A DNA stretch of 64,000 nucleotides from NCBI RefSeq assembly GCF_902506165.1, contig NZ_LR733817.1:1038255-1102254 (forward strand). The letters are read 5' to 3'. The position numbers were made by a program, and so were the translations under genes. The DNA is from Bosea sp. 29B (GTDB lineage: Bacteria > Pseudomonadota > Alphaproteobacteria > Rhizobiales > Beijerinckiaceae). A model generated the notes under the pieces. That model was not told the DNA's origin. It was given only the letters and a program-made list of their open reading frames with translations, and did no database searches. This document shows positions 57,212 through 64,000 of the stretch, piece by piece (positions within the stretch are counted from its first letter, which is position 1; the number at the start of each line of letters is the position of its first letter).

Positions 57212-59292
57212 TGCGTGAGCTGATCGTCGATTCCTTCGCCGGCGGCGGCGGGGCGTCCACCGGGATCGAGATGGCGCTCGGCCGCTCGCCCGACATCGCC
57301 GTGAACCATGACCGCATCGCGCTCGCCATGCACCGGGCGAACCATCCGAACACGCGGCACATGCTGCAGGACGTGGCGACGGTCGACGCCGTCGGCATGT
57401 GCCAGGGGCAGCCGATCGGCTTCCTGTGGATGTCGCCCGATTGCACCGACCATAGCAAGGCGAAGGGCGCGGCGCCGCGCCGCGACGGCGAGACGACGAC
57501 GCGCGGCATCGGCTGGGCGATCTATGGCTGGATCAAGGCCCTGCCGAAATGGCAGCGTCCGCGCGTCATCGGCCTCGAAAATGTCGAGGAGTATGTCGAC
57601 TGGGGCCCGCTGCTGCCGAACGGCAAGCGCTGCCCCAAGCGCAAGGGCGAGACATTCAAGGCCTTCGTCGAAGCATGGCGTGCACTCGGCTATATCGTCG
57701 AATGGCGCGAGCGGCGTGCCTGGTGGTCCGGCTCCGGCACGATCCGCAAGCGGCTCTACGTGATGATGCGGCGCGACGGCGAGCCAATCGTCTGGCCGCC
57801 GGCTCGCTTCGGCAATCCGAACCTGCCCGCCGATGCCGTCCGGATCGCCGCCGGGGAACTCAAGCCCTGGGTGACGATCGCGGAATGCATCGACTGGTCG
57901 CGGCCGATTCCGTCGATCTTCGACAGCGCCGCGCAGATCAAGGCCAAGCTCGGCCTGACGGCCAAGCGGCCACTGGCGCCGAAAACGATGGCGCGGGTGG
58001 CCAAGGGCGTCGAGCGCTATGTGCTGAAGGCGGCGAAGCCCTTCGTCATCAAGGTCAACCATACCGGCCGAGACGAGGCCCGCGACCGGGATCTCGACGT
58101 GCCGCTGACGGCGCTGACCGGCAAGCGCGACGATGCGCTGGTGACGCCCTTCGTGACCAAGTTCCGGACCGGGGCCGTGGGGCACCGCGCCGACGAGCCG
58201 GTGCATACCATCACGGCGCATTCCAGCGAGACGCATGGTGGCGGCGCAGCGCCGCTCGGCATCGTCGCGCCCTTCGTCGCCTATGCGCAGCAGGGCGGCG
58301 GGCTGCGGCCGTCCGAGGCGCCAATCCAGACGATCACCGCCTCGCCGAAGGATCAGAACACGGTCGTCGCGCCCTATCTGGTGCCGCGCTACGGCGAACG
58401 GCCGGGACAGGAGCCGCGCACGGCTTCGGCAGATCAGCCTGGACCGACCATCGTTCCCGACGCGAACGAGGGCAGCGTTGCCGTCGTGCACCTGACGCGC
58501 CAGTTCGGCAATTCCGTCGGCTCCGGCGCCGACGAGCCGGTCGGCACCATCACGGCCGGCGGCGACGGCAAGGCCGGCGTGGTGGCGGCGTTCATCGCCC
58601 AGCACAATACCGGTCTGATCGGACACGATGTCGAGAAGCCGGTCTCGACGATCGTCAACAAGGGCTGCACGCAGGGGCTGGTCGCAGCGTCGATGGTTTC
58701 GCTGCGTGGCAGCGACAGGCGCGACGCCAGCGCCGATTCACCGGGGCTGACCGATTCATCGGGCGGGCAGCATAACGCCGTCGTCTCGCTGCCGATGATG
58801 ACGGTCTATTACGGCTCGGAGAAGGATGCCGCGCAGGCCGATGCGCCATTGCGCACCGACACGGTGCGGGACCGCTTCGGTCTGTTGAACGCGACTGCCA
58901 TGGCGCCGCCCTTCGGGCCGGAGCATCAGGAGCGTGCGCGGGTTGTTGCGGCCTTCCTGCGCGAGCATGGCTGCTGGGACGAGCGCGAGTTCGTGACGGT
59001 CGATCTCGACGACGCGACCTTCGTGCTGGTCGACATCTGCATGCGGATGCTGACGCCGCGCGAGCGCTACACCGCCAACGGCTTCCCGCCGGATTACATC
59101 ATCGACCACGGGATCAACGCCGACGGGTCGGTGATCGAGTTCACACTCGAGCAGCAAGGGCACATGTGCGGCAACGCCGTCTGCCCGACCGAGGCGCGCG
59201 ACCTGGTCGCCGCCAACTACCAGCCGCGTGAGCGCAAGCGTCCCGGCAGGCCGGCCGCGCCGCTCCCGTTCTTCATGGAGGCGGCGGAGTGA
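57211..59292 (+). CDS. C5 cytosine DNA methyltransferase with internal repeat array
   Basis: A 693-residue DNA methyltransferase from ATG 57211. Motif I FAGGGGASTG (9-18), motif IV SPDCTDHSKA with catalytic Cys78 (PDC replaces the usual PPC), and motif VI ENV (123-125). Between about 290 and 555 lie eight degenerate repeats built on xDxPxxTIT followed by VVAPFV-like strands (ADEPVHTITA, SEAPIQTITA, ADEPVGTITA, VEKPVSTIVN). The final motifs (MRMLTPRERYTANGF, GNAVCPTEARDLV) are motifs IX-X. The repeats replace a normal target-recognition domain. Target unknown. Confidence 0.86.
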   Translation: MRELIVDSFAGGGGASTGIEMALGRSPDIAVNHDRIALAMHRANHPNTRHMLQDVATVDAVGMCQGQPIGFLWMSPDCTDHSKAKGAAPRRDGETTTRGIGWAIYGWIKALPKWQRPRVIGLENVEEYVDWGPLLPNGKRCPKRKGETFKAFVEAWRALGYIVEWRERRAWWSGSGTIRKRLYVMMRRDGEPIVWPPARFGNPNLPADAVRIAAGELKPWVTIAECIDWSRPIPSIFDSAAQIKAKLGLTAKRPLAPKTMARVAKGVERYVLKAAKPFVIKVNHTGRDEARDRDLDVPLTALTGKRDDALVTPFVTKFRTGAVGHRADEPVHTITAHSSETHGGGAAPLGIVAPFVAYAQQGGGLRPSEAPIQTITASPKDQNTVVAPYLVPRYGERPGQEPRTASADQPGPTIVPDANEGSVAVVHLTRQFGNSVGSGADEPVGTITAGGDGKAGVVAAFIAQHNTGLIGHDVEKPVSTIVNKGCTQGLVAASMVSLRGSDRRDASADSPGLTDSSGGQHNAVVSLPMMTVYYGSEKDAAQADAPLRTDTVRDRFGLLNATAMAPPFGPEHQERARVVAAFLREHGCWDEREFVTVDLDDATFVLVDICMRMLTPRERYTANGFPPDYIIDHGINADGSVIEFTLEQQGHMCGNAVCPTEARDLVAANYQPRERKRPGRPAAPLPFFMEAAE

Positions 59293-61838
59293 ACGCGCAC
59301 GCTGACCCCTACCGCGCCTTCCTCGAGGCGAAGATCAGGATGGCGCCGGCCATCGGCTTCGATGTCGACGACGGCGAGATGCATCCACTGCTGAAGCCGC
59401 ATCAGCGCGACATCGTGCGCTGGGCCGTGCGTGGCGGCCGGCGCGCGATCTTCTGCGCCTTCGGCCTCGGCAAGACCTTCATCCAGCTGCAGAGCGTCGC
59501 GCTGGTGCTCGCCAAGCTGTTCGCGCTGGAGGGCAAGGCCGGGCGCGGGCTGATCGTGCTGCCGCTCGGCGTGCGCCAGGAGTTCCGCCGCGACGCGGCG
59601 ACGCTCGGCCTGAATGTCCGCTTCATTCGGCGCAGCGACGAAATCGACGGGCCCGGCCTATACCTGACGAACTACGAGATCGTGCGCGACGGCAAGCTCG
59701 ACCCGGCGCTGTTCGATGTCGCCAGCCTCGACGAGGCAAGCGTGCTGCGCAGCTATGGCAGCAAGACCTTCCAGACCTTCCTGGCGCTGTTCGCCGGCGT
59801 GCGTTTCCGCTTCGTCGCGACGGCGACGCCTTCGCCGAACCGGACCAAAGAGCTGATCCACTATGCCGGTTTCCTCGGCGTGATGGACACCGGCCAGGCG
59901 CTGACCCGTTACTTCCAGCGCGACAGCGAGAGCGCCGGTAACCTCACCCTCTATCCGCACAAGGAACGCGAGTTCTGGCTTTGGGTGAACAGCTGGGCCT
60001 GCTTCGTGCAGCGGCCCTCCGATCTCGGCCATAGCGACGAGGGCTATGCCCTGCCGCCGCTCAACGTGACCTGGCACGAGGTCGAGACGAACCTTGCCGA
60101 TGCTGGCGAAGAGCGCGACGGCCAGGGCATCCTGTTCCGCGACGGCGCGCGGGGCCTGATGCAGGAGGCGAAGGAGCGACGCGACACTCTGCCGGCGCGC
60201 ATCGCCCGGATGGCGCAGATCGTCGCCGCCGACCCGGCCGCACACCGGATCATCTGGCACGACCTCGAGGATGAGCGCCGGGCGATCGAGAAAGCCCTGC
60301 CGGGCGTGCGCAGCGTCTACGGCACGCAGGACCTCGACGCCCGCGAGCAGACGATCGTCGACTTCTCGGACGGCAAGTTCCGGCTGCTGGCGGCAAAGCC
60401 GGTGATCGCCGGCTCCGGCTGCAACTTCCAGCGCCACTGCCACAAGGCCGTGTTCGTCGGCGTCTCGCACAAGTTCAACGACTTCATCCAGGCGATCCAC
60501 CGCATCGCCCGCTTCCTCCAGACCCATACCGTCGAGATCGACATCATCCACGCGGAATCCGAACGCGAGGTGGTGCGCGACCTCATGGCGAAATGGGCCG
60601 AACACGACAGGCTCGTCGCAACCATGTCCGACATCATCAGAGAATACGGGCTCGACCCGCTCAACTTCACGGCCGAGCTGACACGGTCGATCGGGGTCGA
60701 ACGGATCGAGGCGACCGGTGAAGGCTGGCAGGTCGCCAACAATGACTGCGTGCTGGAGGCGCGCAGCATGCCAGAAAACTCGGTCGACCTCATCGTGACC
60801 TCGATCCCGTTCAGCAACCACTATGAGTACACGCCGAGCTATAACGACTTCGGCCACACCGACAATGACGGCCACTTCTTCGCGCAGATGGACCATCTGA
60901 CGCCGGAGCTGATCAGGATCCTGAAGCCAGGCCGGCTCGCCTGCATCCACGTCAAGGACAGGATCCTGTTCGGCAACGTCACCGGCCTGGGCTTCCCGAC
61001 GGTGAACCCGTTCCATGCCGACTGTATCGCCCATTACCGCCGGCACGGGCTCGCCTATCTCGGCCTGATCTATGTCGACACCGACGTGGTCCGCGAGAAC
61101 AACCAGACCTATCGCCTCGGCTATACCGAGATGCGCAAGGACGGCACGAAGATGGGCGTCGGCTCGCCTGAATTCGTGCTGCTGTTCCGCAAGGTCCAGA
61201 GCGACCGCAGCAAGGGCTATGCCGACGATCCCGTGCAGAAGCGGATCGAGGATTACAGTCTCGCGCGCTGGCAGCTCGACGCGCATGCGCGCTGGCGCTC
61301 CTCCGGCAACCGCCTGCTGACGCCGCAGGAGCTGATGGCGATCGACCCCAAGCTGCTGCCCAAGGTCTTCCGCGAGGCCAGCGCCGGCCGCATCTACGAT
61401 TTCGAGACGCATCTCAAGATCGGCGAGGCGCTGGAGGCCCGCCAGCGCCTGCCCTCGATCTACATGGCGCTGATGCCCGGCACGAACCGCGAAGACGTCT
61501 GGTGCGACGTCAACCGCATGCTGACGCTCAACACCGAGCAGGCGGCGAAGGGCCGAGAGCAGCATGTCTGCCCGCTCCAGTTCGACATTGTCGATCGCTG
61601 CATCCAGCGCTGGAGCGAGCCGGGCGAACTCGTCTTCGATCCGTTCGGCGGGCTCTTCACCGTGCCGATGCGGGCGCTGCTGGCCGGCCGGCGCGGGCGC
61701 GCGGCCGAGCTCAACCCCGGCTACTTCCTCGACGGCGTCAAGGTGCTGGAGGCGACGCAGCGCAAGATGGCGACTGCGACGCTGTTCGACCTCGGCGCGG
61801 CGGAAGGCTGGCTCCCGGCCGAGGGAGCGGCGGCGTGA
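59289..61838 (+). CDS. Fused SF2 helicase - DNA methyltransferase
   Basis: An 849-residue protein, GTG start overlapping the upstream stop. N-terminal SF2 helicase: Walker A FGLGKT (about 58-63), DEAS (about 148-151, in place of DEAH), TATPSPN (178-184), and motif VI QAIHRIARF near 400. C-terminal DNA methyltransferase from about 485: motif IV TSIPFSN (504-510, where TSPPY is usual) and motif I FDPFGG (783-788) with ELNPGYFLDG. The order suggests a beta- or gamma-class amino-methyltransferase. Possibly an ATP-driven modification or anti-restriction enzyme. Confidence 0.82.
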   Translation: MNAHADPYRAFLEAKIRMAPAIGFDVDDGEMHPLLKPHQRDIVRWAVRGGRRAIFCAFGLGKTFIQLQSVALVLAKLFALEGKAGRGLIVLPLGVRQEFRRDAATLGLNVRFIRRSDEIDGPGLYLTNYEIVRDGKLDPALFDVASLDEASVLRSYGSKTFQTFLALFAGVRFRFVATATPSPNRTKELIHYAGFLGVMDTGQALTRYFQRDSESAGNLTLYPHKEREFWLWVNSWACFVQRPSDLGHSDEGYALPPLNVTWHEVETNLADAGEERDGQGILFRDGARGLMQEAKERRDTLPARIARMAQIVAADPAAHRIIWHDLEDERRAIEKALPGVRSVYGTQDLDAREQTIVDFSDGKFRLLAAKPVIAGSGCNFQRHCHKAVFVGVSHKFNDFIQAIHRIARFLQTHTVEIDIIHAESEREVVRDLMAKWAEHDRLVATMSDIIREYGLDPLNFTAELTRSIGVERIEATGEGWQVANNDCVLEARSMPENSVDLIVTSIPFSNHYEYTPSYNDFGHTDNDGHFFAQMDHLTPELIRILKPGRLACIHVKDRILFGNVTGLGFPTVNPFHADCIAHYRRHGLAYLGLIYVDTDVVRENNQTYRLGYTEMRKDGTKMGVGSPEFVLLFRKVQSDRSKGYADDPVQKRIEDYSLARWQLDAHARWRSSGNRLLTPQELMAIDPKLLPKVFREASAGRIYDFETHLKIGEALEARQRLPSIYMALMPGTNREDVWCDVNRMLTLNTEQAAKGREQHVCPLQFDIVDRCIQRWSEPGELVFDPFGGLFTVPMRALLAGRRGRAAELNPGYFLDGVKVLEATQRKMATATLFDLGAAEGWLPAEGAAA

Positions 61839-61840
61839 CG

Positions 61841-62218
61841 TCAGCCCTCCGGCACCAGGTCTTCCATGCGGACGCGCAGCGCCCCGGCGAGGCGGCGATA
61901 GAGCTGCGGGTCACCCATCTTCTTGCCGGCTTCGACCTCCGACAGGAAGCCCTGCTTGATGCCGACCTGCGCCGCGAGCGTGGTCTGTGTCAGGCCGCGC
62001 TTCTTGCGCCAGAAGGCGAGCGGGGTCGCCTCGAGGAGCGCGGCGCGGACCTCTTCGGCGCTAAGCAGCTCCTGCTCGCCGCGCGCGACGGCGGCCATGC
62101 TCTCGGCATGGGCAGCTGCGTCGAAGCGGTCCTGCATCGCATCGAAGACGGCGCGGGGCACGAGCACGAGCTCCTCGCCGCCGGGGGTGGTCACGGTCGC
62201 ATGCGGGATGGCGTTCAT
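61841..62218 (-). CDS. HigA-like XRE antitoxin
   Basis: A 125-residue protein. The N-terminal half (TPGGEELVLVPRAVFDAMQD) may contact the toxin. The C-terminal XRE helix-turn-helix is FWRKKRGLTQTTLAAQVGIK and QGFLSEVEAGKKMGDPQLYR. It lies 12 bp downstream of the toxin gene on the same strand, the HigBA order. It probably represses the pair through the two TATCTC-N5-GAGATA operators. Confidence 0.82.
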   Translation of the reverse strand: MNAIPHATVTTPGGEELVLVPRAVFDAMQDRFDAAAHAESMAAVARGEQELLSAEEVRAALLEATPLAFWRKKRGLTQTTLAAQVGIKQGFLSEVEAGKKMGDPQLYRRLAGALRVRMEDLVPEG

Positions 62219-62230
62219 CGCGGTCTCTCC

Positions 62231-62470
62231 TCAGTCATAGATACCGCCGCGCGGGGCGATGCGCGAGACGGTGATGGTGGTGGCGGTCTCCTCGAAGATC
62301 ACTCGGAAATCACCGACCCGCAGGCGCTTGGCCGGCGAGCCGGTGAGCTGCTTGACGTTGCCGAGGCCATCAGCCGCGTAGCGCTCGACCTTGTCCATGA
62401 TCTTGGCGGCCCGGTTGCGGTGCTTGGCCAGATCGGCAAGGGCGGCAGAGGTGTAGGTGACCGTCTTCAT
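62231..62470 (-). CDS. RelE/HigB-like toxin
   Basis: A 79-residue RelE-superfamily protein: YTSAALADLAKHRNRAAKIM, followed by LTGSPAKRLRVGDFRVIFEE and TTITVSRIAPRGGIYD. The basic residues in KRLRVGDFRV and the RIAPRGGIY end match RelE/ParE-type mRNA interferases acting at the ribosome. It starts 9 bp from the first operator. It is convergent with the fused helicase-methyltransferase and divergent from the primase. Confidence 0.82.
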   Translation of the reverse strand: MKTVTYTSAALADLAKHRNRAAKIMDKVERYAADGLGNVKQLTGSPAKRLRVGDFRVIFEETATTITVSRIAPRGGIYD

Positions 62471-62478
62471 GCCCTCTA

Positions 62479-62529
62479 TATCTCATATAGAGATAATTCA
62501 GTCAAGGCTGAATATCTCATTTCGAGATA
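62479..62529. promoter_or_regulatory. Toxin-antitoxin operators, two TATCTC-N5-GAGATA palindromes
   Basis: Perfect 6-bp arms occur at 62479-62495 (spacer ATATA) and 62513-62529 (spacer ATTTC), with centres 34 bp apart. A third inverted repeat ATTCAG-N6-CTGAAT (62496-62513) lies between. All are in the gap between the toxin start and the divergent primase gene, so the antitoxin may also affect the primase promoter. Confidence 0.7.
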
Positions 62530-62547
62530 CTAAGGCAGCTAACCGGA

Positions 62548-64000
62548 ATGGCCTTCGAACAGAGATTCCTCGACGAGATCAAAGCGCGCCTGCCTGTCTC
62601 TCAGGTGGTCGGCGACAAGGTCAAGCTCGCCAAGGCGGGCAAGGAATATAAGGGCCTGTCGCCCTTCTCAGCCGAGAAAACGCCGTCCTTCTTCGTCAAC
62701 GACAGCAAGGAGCGCTGGTTCGACTTCTCCTCCGGCCGCAATGGCGACGTCTTCGCCTTCGTGATGGAGACGAAGGGCGTCAGCTTCGTCGAATCCGTCG
62801 ACATCCTCGCCGAACGCGCGGGCTTGCAGCTGCCGGAGCTGACACCGGAGGCGAAGGCCAAGGCGGAGCAACGGCGCGATATCGCCGCGACGCTCGCCGC
62901 CGCGCAGGCGTTCTACCAGCGCGCCCTCAGCGAGAGCGAACAGGCGCGGCAGTTCCTGGCCGGACGTGTGGTCGCGCCGCTTTCCATCGAGCGCTTTGGC
63001 CTCGGCTATGCGCCGGCCGACGGCAGCGCCTTCCTGAAGGCGATGCGCGCCAAAGGCTTCGACGACGCCGCCATGCTTGCCGCCGGCGTGCTGGCGCAGC
63101 CTGATGAGCCCGGCCGCAGCGCTTATGCTCGTTTCCGCGACCGGATCATGTTCCCGATCCATGACGGTTCGGGCCGGCTCGTCTCCTTTGGCGGCCGGGC
63201 TCTCGCGCCCGACGACAAGGCGGCGAAGTACCTCAACGGGCCGGAGACGGCCGCCTTCGACAAGGGCGCGACGCTCTACAACCTGCATCGCGCCCGGCCG
63301 GAGGCGCTCGGCTCCGGCCGGCTCGCCATCGTCGAGGGCTATCTCGACGTCGTCCTGATGGATCAGGCCGGATGGACCGAGGCGGTCGCGCCGCTCGGTA
63401 CCGCGATCACCGAGGCGCATCTCGAAACCGCCTGGCGGGTCGCGCCGGCGCCGATCGTCATGCTCGACGGCGACACCGCCGGCCAGCGCGCCGCCGGCAA
63501 GGTAGTGGACCTGGCATGGCCGCGCCTTGGGGCACTGTCCTCCCTCGCCTTCGCGCAGCTCGATGGCGGGCGCGACCCGGCCGATATCGTGGCGCGGGCG
63601 CTGCGGCTGGCGGCGGGCTGGGTGGCCCGGCCGGGCTATGCCAGAGAAGAGGATGCCGCCACGCTGGGCGCAGGCTGGGCGCTGGCGGCGCTGCAACGGA
63701 TCGCCGCAGCGGCCGTTCCCTTCATCGATATGGCATGGGAGCGCATGCTGGCGGAGGCCGGCCCGCTCGACCGGCCGGAGCGCAAGGCCGCGCTGGTCAA
63801 GGCGGTGCGCGGACGTGTCGACGCGATCGGCGATATCGACGTCGCCGACGCCTATCGCAATGAACTGAATCAGCGGCTGAAGGCGGCGAAGCTGCCGGTG
63901 CTGAAGCTGCTCGATGGCGGCAAGGGCAAGGCTCCCGACAAGGGCGCGAAAGCGAAGCGCGGGAGAGACCGGGATGAATCGGGTGAAGAGGCCGCCGGCA
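62548..64000 (+). CDS. DnaG-type DNA primase without zinc ligands (C-terminus beyond the window)
   Basis: The frame is open for 484 codons to the window edge. The order is DnaG: a CHC2-like N-domain (KGLSPFSAEKTPSFFVNDSK, WFDFSSGRNGD), the RNA-polymerase core (FGLGYAPADGSAFLKAMRAK, RFRDRIMFPIHDGSGRLVSF) and TOPRIM with AIVEGYLDVV (Glu263) and LDGDTAGQRAA (Asp307, Asp309). The four zinc ligands of CHC2 are replaced by Ser38, Ser41, Asp59 and Ser62. It presumably primes replication of the element. Confidence 0.88.
   Translation, partial: MAFEQRFLDEIKARLPVSQVVGDKVKLAKAGKEYKGLSPFSAEKTPSFFVNDSKERWFDFSSGRNGDVFAFVMETKGVSFVESVDILAERAGLQLPELTPEAKAKAEQRRDIAATLAAAQAFYQRALSESEQARQFLAGRVVAPLSIERFGLGYAPADGSAFLKAMRAKGFDDAAMLAAGVLAQPDEPGRSAYARFRDRIMFPIHDGSGRLVSFGGRALAPDDKAAKYLNGPETAAFDKGATLYNLHRARPEALGSGRLAIVEGYLDVVLMDQAGWTEAVAPLGTAITEAHLETAWRVAPAPIVMLDGDTAGQRAAGKVVDLAWPRLGALSSLAFAQLDGGRDPADIVARALRLAAGWVARPGYAREEDAATLGAGWALAALQRIAAAAVPFIDMAWERMLAEAGPLDRPERKAALVKAVRGRVDAIGDIDVADAYRNELNQRLKAAKLPVLKLLDGGKGKAPDKGAKAKRGRDRDESGEEAAG

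Larger units (their letters stand above)
45723..64000. mobile_element. Prophage or integrative element inserted at tRNA-Met (left end; right end beyond the window)
   Basis: From the tRNA onward nearly all genes are phage- or element-type: a large serine recombinase, ParB-like protein, nuclease, HD and TSCPD proteins, S24 repressor, GcrA, two DNA-modification proteins, toxin-antitoxin and primase. They form two divergent operons with 4-bp overlaps around a central repressor. No capsid, tail, terminase or conjugation gene is seen in this part, so prophage versus integrative conjugative element is undecided. The second attachment site is not in the window. Confidence 0.8.

Overview
The window is high-GC DNA from an alphaproteobacterium of the order Hyphomicrobiales (Rhizobiales). 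Bosea or a close relative is my best guess, made from gene content and not verifiable here. The main clues are a fliF-fliG-fliH-fliN-flbD-flhA flagellar cluster with sciP beside it, CtrA-type TTAR-N7-TTAA boxes, a PmtA-type phospholipid N-methyltransferase and a phage-borne GcrA homologue.

Layout. (1) 1-8.7 kb is housekeeping and envelope stress: the start of an LplT/Aas-like MFS gene, a YiaA/B membrane protein, a PspA/IM30 gene divergent from a TetR regulator with three identical-arm operators between them, an ECF sigma factor whose 3' end overlaps a membrane Ser/Thr kinase with a repeat-rich tail, a LemA/DUF3137 pair and a LuxR-type regulator. (2) 8.7-27.2 kb looks like one catabolic locus. 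It has E1alpha, E1beta and E2 of a 2-oxoacid (acetoin-type) dehydrogenase; divergent NIPSNAP, cyclophilin-like, alpha/beta-hydrolase, 3-hydroxyacyl-CoA-dehydrogenase-like and SDR genes; a ProC-like reductase; a GntR/FCD regulator; a glyoxalase-like gene; a complete peptide-type ABC importer; a cupin; an aspartate-dehydrogenase-like enzyme; and a mutase-like protein with a complete B12-binding signature. The substrate is unknown. Related candidate operators lie in three promoter regions of the locus. (3) 27.2-30.5 kb holds DUF305, YbhN-type, EamA-type and XRE-cupin genes. (4) 30.5-43.6 kb is flagellar: flhA, flbD, fliN, fliH, fliG, fliF, sciP, flgD and fliK. A cassette on the other strand, between flbD and flhA, carries an MFS transporter flanked by two paralogous Tyr/Arg-rich exported proteins. 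A 266-bp MITE-like element splits fliG from fliH. (5) mnmA, pmtA and tRNA-Met(CAT) follow.

From the tRNA to the window end (at least 18 kb) is a prophage or integrative element. A large serine recombinase ends inside the tRNA gene. A leftward operon encodes ParB-like, nuclease, TSCPD and HD-domain proteins plus unknowns. An XRE/S24 repressor sits next to AGGGTAAATTT operators on both sides. A rightward operon of overlapping genes encodes GcrA, small regulators, a C5 DNA methyltransferase with an array of degenerate repeats, and a fused helicase-methyltransferase. A HigBA-like toxin-antitoxin pair with its own operators and a DnaG-type primase lacking the zinc ligands complete it. The right end of the element lies outside the window.

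If the element is active, the repressor would shut both early operons. GcrA and the two methylation enzymes would then act on host or phage DNA in a host whose flagellar genes are wired to the CtrA/SciP cell-cycle circuit.
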